Shown: one piece after another, positions 33,700 to 44,881 of the stretch
How positions within the stretch are numbered: position 1 is the stretch's first letter
Layout of the letters: each line of letters begins with the position of its first letter
Assembly (NCBI RefSeq): GCF_009727055.1
Contig: NC_052349.1
Location: 92,057,244-92,121,243, forward strand
Length of the DNA: 64,000 nucleotides
Direction: 5' to 3'
Source: Benincasa hispida
Lineage: Eukaryota > Streptophyta > Magnoliopsida > Cucurbitales > Cucurbitaceae
Made by a program: the position numbers and the translations under genes
The notes under the pieces: model-generated
Databases searched by the model: none
Told to the model about the DNA's origin: nothing
Seen by the model: the letters and a program-made list of their open reading frames with translations, nothing else

Positions 33700-34468
33700 A
33701 GTAATTTCATTGGAAAGCTCAGCAACCGACTTTGCTTCGTGGATTGTGCTCCCTTATATATGATCCTCCTTTAGGAAAGTAGCGTTTGTTGAAACAAACA
33801 CCCTATTTTCTGTTGGATCATTAAAAATAACCCCCTTAGTTACCTTTGGGTAGCCTACAAAGAGGCATAACCTCGACCGTGGTTCCAACTCTTTGGGATT
33901 AGCCTCAAGCACATGTGCAGGAAACCCAAATGCGAAATGAACGTAAACTAGCTTTACGCCCGTTCCACAAACTCCAGAGGTGTTCTTCCAACATTCTGGA
34001 GGTATGTACACTATAGTCTCCACTGGCGAAACCACAAAACGAGTCCGGTAAGGAAGCGTAACTCATCATCGAACGAACCATGTCTAACAAGTCTATTTCT
34101 CCTCTCTGCTACACCATTCTGTTAAGGTGTACCCGGAGTTAAGAGTTGGGAAACGATTCCATGTTCTATCAAATAGTCTTGGAATGCGGAGTCCAAAAAC
34201 ACTCCACCTCGATCTGATCGAAGTGTTTTAATCCATCTATCTAATGCGTTTTCAACTTCAGCCTTGAACTCTTTGAACTTTCAAAGGATTCAGATTTTCG
34301 TTGCAAAAGATAAACATACCCGTACTTGGAGTAATCATCAGTAAAACTGATAAAATACTCATAGCCACCTCAGGCTCGTACATTCATAGGACCACAAAGG
34401 TTAGAATGTACTAACTCAAGAGGCTCTTTGGCTCTAGAACCTTTTCCAGTAAAAGGTCGTTTAGTCAT
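33700..34468 (-). pseudogene. copia integrase core and C-terminus (element C), downstream of the inserted LTR
   Basis: The minus strand gives the integrase core. The first catalytic Asp has become Asn (VHSNLCGPMNV instead of HSD), while the second Asp (RSDRGG) and the Glu (QNGVAERRN) remain. In-frame stops lie within the core (for example VRA-stop-GG near 34370 and one before QNGV). The C-terminal part around LEANPKELEPRSRLCLFVGY is readable at 33754-34035. Together with 36118-36250 it is one gene interrupted by a solo Ty3 LTR. Confidence 0.88.
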
Positions 34469-36112
34469 TGATGCGTTATTTTATGAATGAAAATATGAAT
34501 GATATGCGTTGATGGAATTGAGTTGTGCACTCAAGTTTCCCCAGCGGAATTCAAGTGTAAATTCCTCTGAGTTTTCTGGTAAGTCCAGGGTTGAACACAG
34601 GAACTTGTGAAAATAGTTATGTTGGTGATTTTTATGAAGACTTGTGGTAACCAGTTAAACAAATAAATAGTTGGGTTTGTTGTTTGCGTTGATGAAAATA
34701 AATAACGAATGCGGCAGAGTTTGAAAAGAGTTGGTAAACGGGAAATACAATGAATATGCGGTGAACGGGTTGAGAAAGGTTTCAGTTAATACTCCCTAAA
34801 ATGCGTTCATGCTTTGCGATCATGCAACATGCATACAATAGTAAACCACCTCTCGGCGTGAATACTACGGCTTCTAAGGCTAGAACGCATGCGATAAGTC
34901 TACAGGGTTTACACATAAACCTCTATCTCTATTTATGCGATGACACATGACATTCACACAAATATGCAACCACATAATATCATTCCCATTCCTAGGAGGC
35001 ATGCGATGCAAGTTGACAAACAGAGCTTATCTCTAAGTCTCTATCTCTTGTTTATGCAAGCCTAATCTTGCTCTTTCGAGTTCAGATTCTAACCTAACTC
35101 TCTCAAGACATTAGGTTCTTTCTTTAGATTCTCTCTCAAGTAACTCTAAAGGGTATTTTGCACAGCATAAAACAAGACGATCGCAAGTAATGAACTTCCT
35201 AGGTCATGTTAGCTTAGTTCTTTTCAATCCATTTAACTAGTTTAGCTACTCATGCGCATTAAGAGAGTGAGCAAATGTAGAAATAGAACTTCCATTGAAT
35301 AGATATGAAATGAAGTACAAAATAACAATGCAAGTATAGTAAAGAGCCTGGTAGCAATTTCTTGCTGCCAAGCGTTTACACTATTTCTACTCGTGCTCTA
35401 AAGATATTCTCGCTCTCGCGAGTGTCGGACCACTCTCTACTTTTACGCCCCAAGGTTCTCTCTCAAGCTGCCCTGGGCGATCTCCGGCACCACCACTCTT
35501 CTCTTGCTCCGCTATAAAATGGAAAAGAAAACTATGAACAGAAGCACTAGTGAACTCGTTAACTGATCAACCACTTTTCTGAAGATTGCACTTGGTATTT
35601 ATAGGGCATCAATGGTGAAAGGTGGTTTCTCTCTCCCGGTTGTACAGATGGGACAGCTTTAATTCCTGATTGACGCGCCGGATGATTGTTACCGATAAAG
35701 CTGAATGTACTTTGTGACCATTATCGGTTGTCAACTTAATTTGAATCCGACTGACATCAGCTTTCTGTCTCATCGTTCTTAATTATCCTTTCACCCGGAT
35801 GCGCCCACCATGTTGCACTGATCAAGTTGCGGTGATTCTTTTTGGGCGAATGTTTGCAAGCATGATCAACGCAAAGTCTTGCGGTGAAGTTGCGCTCAAC
35901 CAATGTATTCCTATGATCGCAATCTTTGCATTGCGTTAACGCATATTCTGCAAAAAAATGTAAAGATCAACTGCTCTAATGCGTTGGACGCATGCGACCA
36001 CAATATTAGAGAATTTATGCTTAATGGACACAATTTAACATATTTCATCAATGCAATCCAACATTGTTTAAGAACTTAGTACTATAATAACGTGCATTTC
36101 TGCCCGTTATCA
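34469..36112 (-). repeat. solo Ty3/gypsy LTR inserted in the integrase of element C, TSD GTCAT
   Basis: The 1,644-bp LTR starts on the minus strand with TGATAACGGGCAGAAATGC (at 36112) and ends AACGCATCA (34469). GTCAT flanks it (34464-34468 and 36113-36117). It is of the same family as the 5' LTR of element F (60237-61899), roughly 88% identical by eye over the U3 half. It includes a minus-strand TATAAATA at 35596-35603. Confidence 0.95.
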
Positions 36113-36117
36113 GTCAT

Positions 36118-36583
36118 CTTACCCTCAAGGAAAAATTCGCACACAAGTAAAGAATGTTCTTCTAACTCACTTAGAAGTCCATTCTTCATCAATCTCTCAA
36201 TCCTATTGAGATTTATGTGCCTTAAAGTAGATGCCAAAGTTGGGCATTTTCTTTTGGAGAAATTCGTTGACGTTTTGATTGAGTTACGACAGTTCTGAAC
36301 ATTTCAGTATTATGGAGGGAATTAATGGCTAACAGCCTTAGCACATATAAATTCGATTCCAGATTTGCTATGCAAATAAAGATACCATCTTTATGAATAA
36401 ACGTTTTACTGAAATTGAAAGAAATAGTGTATTTACATTGCAATAAACACTTTACAGAAATAAGGTTCCTTTTTAGTTCAGGAACAATATATACATCATT
36501 TAAAATTAGAAACCTATTATGTAAAGTCAACTGGAGTCCTCCTACTACCACAGCAGAGACGACATGCCCGGTGCCTACTCGCA
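36118..36583 (-). pseudogene. pre-integrase and integrase N-terminal region (element C)
   Basis: The minus strand encodes the GAG-pre-integrase domain (LILNDVYIVPELKRNLISV, then LYVLRLLAINSLHNTEMF) and, close to the LTR insertion, the start of the integrase zinc-binding region. The integrase continues beyond the inserted LTR at 34468. A frame change separates this from the protease. Confidence 0.85.
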
Positions 36584-37595
36584 TCATCTAATCCCCTGAA
36601 AAGAAGAACAAACGTGGTTAGTGGCGCCTGAATCAATTATCCAGGCTGAATCATCATTCTCCACTAAACAAGTTTCGAGCACAAGTAAATCACATTTACC
36701 TTTATCCGCCTTGGCCTTAGCCTTGGCTACTTTCTTCTCCTTCAGATACCGAGGACAGTTCCTCTTCCAATGTCCATCTTGGTTGCAATGGAAACACTTT
36801 CCCTTAGCAACTGGTGGACGCCTCCTCGGGGCGACAGGCGGTGGGTTAGCAGGTGCTTTCCTTTTTCCCTTACCACCCTTCTTATTCCTCCCTTTTGCAG
36901 AGTTAGAATTAGAAGGTGTAGACTTTGTTCCTAAGGTCGAACCTCTATAGAATGTCCTTGAGAATGAAGCAACATTTTCCTCACCCTTCTGGTTCTTCTT
37001 ACTTTTCAGTAAAGATTGGTATGTCTGCAACTCGTTGAGTAGAGTTGTAAGGTTATATTTCACTTTGTTTAGAGTCACATTACTAACAAAGTGCAGGAAG
37101 CTCTTTGACAAAGAATGCAGGATTATGCTAACCTGGCTACCCTCATCGATGGTAGACCCATTCAACTCCACCACATTGAAGTGGACCATCATGTTTAGCA
37201 CATGTTCACAAACAGAGGTGCCTTCTTGCATTTTGGAGTTGAATATGTATTTAAGAGCCTCATGCATAAGCTGTTCAGACGGTTGTCCAAACATCCCCCG
37301 CAGGGACTCCATGATCTCATGGGCTGAGACCATAGGCTCATGCTTTTTGGCCAAGTCGTCAGAAAGACTTGCCAAGATATAGGCCCAGGCCTTCTCATTT
37401 TCCCTTGTCCATCGCTCATATGCCTCTCGAACATTTTGAGCGACATTTGGGGCTGGAATAGAAGGACAAGCCTCCATGAGAGCGAACATGAGATTCTCGA
37501 TGATTAGAATCGTCGTGATGATGTGTTTCCATGTTGAAAAAATTGTCGCCAGTTAATTTTTCGACGCTTAACGACGATAAGATGGCTGTAGCCAT
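36584..37595 (-). pseudogene. copia gag and protease start (element C), nearly full length
   Basis: The best-preserved coding region in the window. The ATG at 37593-37595 (MATAILSSL, then KLTGDNFFN) is the likely original start. A one-base frameshift near 37530 separates it from the 301-codon open frame 36584-37489. That frame carries the copia Gag core (AYERWTRENEKAWAYILASL, then MESLRGMFGQPSEQL, HVLNMMVHFN, LLNELQTYQSLLKSK), a basic linker, a complete zinc knuckle (CFHCNQDGHWKRNC, CX2CX4HX4C) and the protease motif WIIDSGATNHVC just before the stop. Gag forms the particle and binds RNA. The early frameshift would stop its production from the original ATG. Confidence 0.9.
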
Positions 37596-39932
37596 TTGGA
37601 AAAATTGCTGAAAATACGAACAAATCTTGATTAGATTTTGCTAAACCACTTTTAAACCTATTTGTTTTGCAAAACAGTTTCAATTACCTTAAGCAATAGA
37701 CTTCTATGTTGCAATGATGCCCCAGTGAGTCAGGACAAACGCCACCAGTGGGGTGATCAGTTGCCCCTTCACTAGAATGAGACATTCTCAACCATTAGGC
37801 AAAACCAACTCTTGGAACTGAACCTAACAACCACCAATTTTCGGTCCAGAATCGTTAACCTTTAACTATTCCGTGTAAGTGTAACCCCTCGTTTTCGGTG
37901 CTAGAGTCCCGCCCTAATGCGCTTACCATAGGGAAAAGACAGATTAGGACAAGAGACTAAGTTACCTTATCCTCTTAGAGGAGATCAAATAAAGAAACAC
38001 GCAAAACTGCCATCCTTTAGGGGGGACACTCCTAAGGTGCGTCGAGGCGATGCGTAGAAACTTTATTCAACCTAACAAGGGAGACCGAGGGATATGCTGT
38101 CGCACTTCCCGCTCCCACTTACTATTAACATTCTCTCCATCCACCTTGATATTGACCTACTGATACACCATCCGTTGGGGGGACACGCCAAAGGTGCCGC
38201 GAGGCCGAGGATAGATCTCACGGTATGGAATTTAAGAGAAAAGTGAAAGGTTTAAGTGAAGCATCTTATGCCCCAAGTACCTCTCACTAAATGTTCTACC
38301 TAGGGATTCATTAATCTAGACAATCCGGCTACTGATTTTAGTCTAAGTGGTCTTTTTAAAGTTTGCTCATAAACAATATGAAATATAAACAAGTTCAAGT
38401 AGTCACATTTAAACACTTTAATGGACTGTCCTTAACTTGCATGCATGCATCAAATCTATCTAATTCACCTTTCCAAGTAAGTTCCTAGGTAGGGGTGTTA
38501 CGTTTCCGTCAACTTAATTACCCCATCCTAAACATTTTAAAACCATGAATTAAACCTAAGTGAGCATGCATGTCTTTCTTATTTCTTTTAGTTCTAATTT
38601 CTCTTTAACTCTTAAAAAGAAACAACTAAAAAATATTGCGCATAACGAGACCTTTATAACATTTATAAAGTAACCTATGTGTTATGCTTCATGCAATGTC
38701 CGGTCATTACTATATACATGCTATCATTCACCCTTATACTATAACAATTATAATATAAAGATGATGCATGTCAATGTTTTTTATGCATGCATAAATATAA
38801 CTCTTATATTATATGATGCATGAGCATACTCTTACATAATTAAAATCATGCTTCTCTAAATTATAACAATTACAATAAAGAGATGATGCATGATCAATGC
38901 ATAACCTAAGGTGGAATTTACTACCATATGACATATAAAACATACATTGCATGTATTAAACAAATAGATCAATGGACTGGGATGAGCCTTTAAACTAAAA
39001 AACTAGAATGAAAAGCCCTATCTATTACATTCTTCATCGAGCAAACCGGTTCACAAGCAAACTGGGTCTTGAACCGCCAGGAGGTCTTCATCGTGTAGCA
39101 AACTCCAGCAAGTAGACGATCATTCAGCACGCACTAGACAATAGGAACAATAGCAAACGATCGCGTAGACGACGACGAGGCTACGAAGCCTGATCTTCCA
39201 TGCGATCGTGTAGCGCGACGACAGGTAAACGATTTACCTTGAGTTACTAAGCGATCATTTAGTCAGTTACTAAGCGATGAAGCTTGTTGACCTAAACGAT
39301 CGTCTAGTGCACTTTAAATGATACGCGAGCGTCTAATCATCTAACCAATGCATGCAACTTGGTAAACGATTTACCTTGCGATGCTAAGCGATCATTTAGT
39401 CAGTTACTAAGCGATAAAGCTAGCTGACCCAAACAATCGTCTAACTCGCGCGTGCATTAAACGATACTCAAGTGATCGTGTGTCCGATCGTCAACCCGAT
39501 ACGACCAACTCTTGATAGCATACCCCATCGTTCAATCGATGCGTTCAACTGTGATCGCATAGTTCTTCATCTTCACGATGCGATGGACAGCGATCACATA
39601 GAACCTCTTCTGCACGATGCGATCAACCCTAGATCATCTCCTTCCTCGAAGAGCCGCAACCTTTGCCCAGAACTTTGACGAACGTTTCAAGACTCCCAAC
39701 ATTTTGAATACATACTCGAGTACGATTATTTATGCCCAAAAACACAGGGGCCTTTACAAACAATCGCAAATGTAAAAGGAATTAAACAAACTGATGCAAT
39801 TCATCCCAAAAACATCCATTAATTCGGCACATCCACAACAGAATTAACACTTATAACAGTGTAGAAATGCACCCACCATGAATATAAACATTATTTCGTT
39901 ACAACAAATGAAATCGGAGTATCAGAAACCTG
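37596..39932 (-). other. long (about 2.3 kb) untranslated leader of element C
   Basis: No coding frame lies between primer site and gag start. The gag-proximal part (about 37700-38530) is conserved in elements B and D. The LTR-proximal part (39070-39650) is packed with CGATCGT/CGATCATTTAG words and a duplicated block. 38700-38930 carries TATAATATAAAGATGATGCATG-type repeats shared with B. Confidence 0.8.
39224..39447 (-). repeat. approximate duplication in leader (period 137)
   Basis: A block of about 87 bp starting GGTAAACGATTTACCTTG at 39224 recurs at 39361 with few changes (TTAGTCAGTTACTAAGCGAT is identical in both). Confidence 0.85.
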
Positions 39933-39945
39933 GCTCTTATACCCA
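39933..39945 (-). promoter_or_regulatory. decayed primer-binding site (element C)
   Basis: The minus strand reads GGGTATAAGAGCC two bases after the LTR end, where TGGTATCAGAGC is expected (complementary to initiator-Met tRNA). Two substitutions would weaken priming. Confidence 0.8.
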
Positions 39946-39947
39946 AT

Positions 39948-42004
39948 TGAAGGATCTCATACCGAGAGTTCCATGAGCGGGTTTAGATTGCTCCGATTTC
40001 ACAGTGACCGAAACACAAATGACATACATTCAAGACATACAGTCATGCATATAAAACTCATTATCGGCATGCTCAAAATACAATAAAACACAAGGGAAAA
40101 GGTTCATACCATATGAAGATTCTCTTCATATGTGTGAACCCACAGCAGTGGAAAACCTCCCACCGATCTACCAGCACTCGACATGTATGTCGACTGCAAC
40201 AGCACGATCAGAGCGTACACGAATAATGCAACGGGGACAACACCACCACAAGAGAAACCCGAGTATCCTCGGTGTCAAAAACCCAAAGAGTGGGCTCTAG
40301 TGAGTTTGGTAGAGGATGGAGGAGAAGACATCGTGTAGACGATAAGCGAGTGGGAGATGAACTCTACTATCATATAGCGGAAATGCTTATCGTATAGTAG
40401 AGCTACACGATCGTGTAGGAAAAACTGAACGATCATTCAAGAAAGATGTATACGATCGTTTAGAGAACGCGTGAGGTAGACGATCATTTAGACAAACGAG
40501 CTTCTATCGTATAGGCTCTCGCGATCACGCTTTCACGGATTCGTTTTGGGCGTGGGCGAATATGAAATGCACGATTGAAAAAAATATGAAATGAAAACGA
40601 TTTTCATTGTTTTAATCCACTGGATCCATAACCCTCGCATCCCCACTTCCCACGTAGAAACGTGGATTAATCAGTTAATTATCAAATAATTAATCAATTA
40701 ATTTAATTAAAAAATTTAATCATATTATAATTTATATCCTATAGTTTGATATCATATATCTATTATAGTATTTTCTCCTCTACTTGATATAAATCATATT
40801 TATATCTAATTTCCTCCAAAATAATGTATCTCATTATCATAATATAATTAACCAGTCCAATTATATTCATATATAATTGAACTTCTCTTGTCAATTTGAA
40901 ACATTTCAAATTAACCCAAACACTGGTTCTCGACTTTATCCAAGCTACCCAGGTGACCTAATGGACCTGTGGCTCGAGCTCTAACGTAACGTGAATAGCT
41001 GACTAAACTCTTTAGCCACGAGATCCACCATCCGTTAACTGTCAGAGATTCCACTAAAGACCAATAGTTGAACTCTTCTTACCACAGATATATTTCTGTG
41101 TCCATCGGATATAACCAATCATGAGTACGATGACTCTTCATAGATGCTCGTAAGTACAACTGGGTCAATTTACCATTTTGCCCCTGTAGTTACATCTTAC
41201 TCCTTAAGTACCACTGATTCCTCTAATGAACAATACAACATAGTCCAACTATGTGTGGACACCTCTTAGGCCAAGAGAAGGTGTGTGGCGCCACATCGTC
41301 AAGCCCTAGAATCAGCCCTTAAGGGAGCCATCTATCTACTTACCCCTACCTCGGGGAAAGAGTGAATTTCATCTTGTGTAGCTGAGTTCCCAACTCCTAA
41401 ATCAGACGAATCCCCAAAATGGTTGGTTTAAATTGGCGACCTGGCCACTCGCACCTATACAAATCAAAGAACCGCCTTCAATGGCAAGAGTTCCCAACTC
41501 ACTCGGGATTGAAGTCATGTTACCTATGGTCATCCTAGTGAAGTGAAGTCTCTGTCATGAATGGTGTAATATAACGAGACATTAACACTTTGTGGTCAGG
41601 TCTTATACAAACTCTTTGTATAGTACGCCCCCGCTCGCATGTCCCCAACACGAATTATCAGAATCAGACCATCTGTGGCAAGTCACAAAACTTGTGACCA
41701 TTCCACAAAGCGGGTCACGTCCATAGCTTACCAGGATAAGGTTTCCCTCCTTTACCCATTTACTACAGACCATTTTGGTTATCACTCAAGATATGATCCA
41801 CTTATATGTCCCCACATACATGCTTGAGTCACATATAGATAACCAGAAATTTTATGTTTATTGGTTTGTGGTAAAGAAAATAAAACAAATAATTGAGCAC
41901 AACTACAAGATGTGAAGTAAATATCATATATTAACAATCACTGGTGTTCGTATATACTATTTACAAACTATAGGACACGAGACTTTAGGGCATCAACCCC
42001 AACA
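39948..42004 (-). repeat. 5' LTR of element C
   Basis: The 2,057-bp LTR runs on the minus strand from TGTTGGGGTTGATGCCC at 42004 to GAGATCCTTCA at 39948. It is co-linear with the 3' LTR 30275-32321 and is followed outside by TGAGG. Confidence 0.95.
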
Positions 42005-43506
42005 TGAGGGTGGTCCTTTGATTTTTAAGGGTGAGAGTGGTCAAATCGCCGACTCAATAAGCCTACCATTTTGGGGATTCGTTTGATTGGGGAGCTAAGA
42101 ACACAACTACACAAGAAGGAATTCACTCCTTCCCCGAGGCCGGGGCAAGTAGATAAATTGCTCCTTTAAGGGCTGATTCCAAGGCTTGAACAGTGTGGTG
42201 CCACACCCTCTCCTAGCCCGAGAGGGGTTTAGTCATAGTTGGACTATAATCTATTGCTCATTAGAGGGATTAGTGGTACTTGAAGAGTTAGATGTAACTA
42301 CAGGGGCAAAATGATAATTTTGGCTTAGCTGTACTTACGAGCAATTTGTGAAGGGTCATTGTACTGTTGATTGGTTATACCAATAGACACATAAATATAT
42401 CTATAGTACGAAGTGTGCAACTGTCAATCTTTAGTGGAATGCTCAACAGTTAACGGATGGTGTATAATTGAATTAAATAGTTTAATTAATTATTCACGTA
42501 CCATTGGAGCTTCAAGCTATAGGTCCATGAGGTCCCCTTGGTAGCTCATTAAGACTAAAGAGAATCAGTATTTGGATTAATTTGAATTGTTCAAATCAAT
42601 TGATGGAATATATTATATAAGATATAATTAAATTATTTTAATTATATGTGATATAATTATTATAATGTATTTGATACATTATATTATTTATAAGAGGAAG
42701 CAAATATCTGATTATGATCAAAATGTTGATTATATGAATTGGATTCATAATTGTTAAATTTAATATGAATGTGATTCATATTAAATGTCATATGTGAGAG
42801 AAAAGAAACTTTAGGTTATATTGCATATGATACAATATTAAAACTATAGGTTATATGTTATATTTGATATAACATATAGTATAGTTTAATGTATGTATAT
42901 ATATGATAAGTTAATTTTCATATAATATATATAATATATAATATATATTAAATGAATAATTTTAATAAATTAATTTTATTAATTTTTATTTTAAAAACTA
43001 ATTTAAATTAAATGAGGGAGGGAGTTACAACTCCCTCACCCTCTTTTCTCTCCATCCACGTAAGTGGGTGGTTTTTGGATTTTTGCAGTATCTTCATCTT
43101 CAACCTGCAAGCCAGAGAAAGAATATAGAGTGTGTGAAAAAATCTCAGAGAGGAGATTCTAAATTCCTCTTACTTTCTATCATTTTTCCTTCCTTCAATC
43201 CAAATTCACTCGAGCCCACTCCTCCTGGATTCTCACAAGAGAATATCAAGGACTCCAAGTGGTCGTTCCGAAGTGGTCATCTCCTATTCTGTACGTGATT
43301 TGCAGATCGAGGGATTTCCTGTGTGAAGAAAGTCTTTAAATGTATGGTTTCTGAAGCCTTAATTTTCTTTTTATTAAGCATGTTGTATTTATTTGTTAAG
43401 ATGTATAATCTATTTTTATTTTTTCTGTAAAATTTCTTTCTTTGCAAAAATGGGATTTGGGACGTTCCTGCTTCCACTTAAGGGCCATTCAATATGGGAT
43501 CCTTCA

Positions 43507-44867
43507 GTAAGTTCTCAGGTAGGGGTGTTACGTTTCTATCAACTTAAGTACCCCAGTCTAGACAGAACTCATCTTAGACAAAAGGTCCCTTATAGATACA
43601 TTTGTTACAAAGTTAATCTTTGATTAAGAATCAATTTAATTCTATTAAACCGATTAAAAGATAAAATTTAAATTTCTAATCTCATTAGAAATGTGATCTT
43701 AGGTCTATCTGAATCATATTTAAAAAAAAAAAAAAAAATTAAAAGATGATTTTAACCTAAGGTTTGTATGCAACTCTGAATTATTAATTTTAATTTCTAA
43801 TTTCATTTTGTTATAATAATTATAAACAAATGAAATAAATTAAAATCATACATTACACGTTTTGACATACATTAATAAATTATTACATTTATAAATTATC
43901 TAAGGTAGTGTCATGCTTCATGTAATTTCATCTCATTACTAACATATATAACATTTATATAATAAGGTAATGAAACATACTATAGCATACTTCATACATT
44001 TATTCAACCATATATTATAAAAATTATAATATAAATGATGCATAGATATGCTATTAATGCATCATACATATATTATAATATTTATATTATATGATGCATA
44101 AACATGCTATATTAATTAAATCATGTATATACATATATTATAACACTTATAATATAAATGATACATGATATTAAATGCATAACTATGGTCGGAATTTATA
44201 CATTGTGGCATATAATAAAAGTAATCATACATCACATGCATAATATAAAAGTAATTAATGGACCGGGATTAGACACCTATTAAAAAAAATATCTATTACA
44301 AGATATTTATCCATCCAGTTCGAAACAGGTGAACCAAGCCTTGAACCATTCGAACCAGACCAAGAACCAATCCAGATGAACCCAAACAGCTTGAACCAGA
44401 GAACCAGAGAATCGAACAGGACTAACAGACCACGAACCGCCTAGGAATCAAAGTTGAACTACGTGACACTATGAAGTTTTCCTTCGTTTGCTACATCAAA
44501 ACGTCGTGACGCTAGGGCACAACATCACTATGCTTCTGTACAGTTGCCCACTGTACAATTTCGCACAGCTTCGAAACTCCATGGAAAATGCCTTGAATTC
44601 TCCAGAAATTGGTCGGGAACATCACGATCGACTCAACAAACATAAAATACAAACTCTACCGCAATTAAATGCCCCAAAACATGGGCCCTTACAAAACCAA
44701 TTTTGTAAATAAAAGCGATGAATCTAAATGCCCAATCCTAAAAACATCCATTAATGCATACCGCATTCAACACAGAATTCATCAAATGAATTATACAAAA
44801 TGATTAACCCACCAAAAAAGTAAAATTAAATTCTAAAATTTTGGGGAAAAAATGGACCATAAACTTG
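43507..44867 (-). other. LTR-proximal leader of element B
   Basis: AT-rich leader with runs of TATTATAATATAAATGATGCAT-type repeats and a poly-A tract at 43722-43737. It has no open frame and is co-linear with the leaders of C and D. Confidence 0.75.
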
Positions 44868-44879
44868 GCTCTGATACCA
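44868..44879 (-). promoter_or_regulatory. primer-binding site (initiator-Met tRNA) of element B
   Basis: The minus strand carries a perfect TGGTATCAGAGC two bases after the LTR end. It is the standard plant copia primer site complementary to the 3' end of initiator methionine tRNA. Confidence 0.93.
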
Positions 44880-44881
44880 AT

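Larger units (their letters stand above)
30275..42004 (-). mobile_element. copia element C, both LTRs, TSD TGAGG
   Basis: This is the most complete copia copy: 5' LTR 39948-42004, decayed primer site, leader 37596-39932, gag, protease, integrase, RT, partial RNase H, polypurine tract and 3' LTR 30275-32321. Perfect TGAGG duplications flank it (30270-30274 and 42005-42009). By eye the two LTRs differ by roughly 8% over their first 300 bp, mostly transitions, so the insertion is not recent. A solo Ty3 LTR (34469-36112) interrupts the integrase. Stops, frameshifts, a lost RT active site and a deleted RNase H centre make it defective. Confidence 0.95.
29774..43506 (+). repeat. copia solo LTR, split by element C; TSD GTAAG
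   Basis: The left half, 29774-30274, starts TGTTGGGATTGATGCCC. The right half, 42005-43506, ends GGGATCCTTCA. GTAAG precedes it (29769-29773) and follows it (43507-43511). Removing element C and one TGAGG copy restores an uninterrupted LTR of about 2.0 kb in the order seen in the E LTR. It belongs to the B-E family but lies in + orientation inside the minus-strand leader of B. No internal domain is present, so this is a solo LTR. Confidence 0.9.

Noticed and set aside
44868..44879. tRNA-like match
   Set aside because: It is the 12-base primer-binding site complementary to initiator-Met tRNA. No tRNA gene with cloverleaf or A/B boxes was found anywhere.
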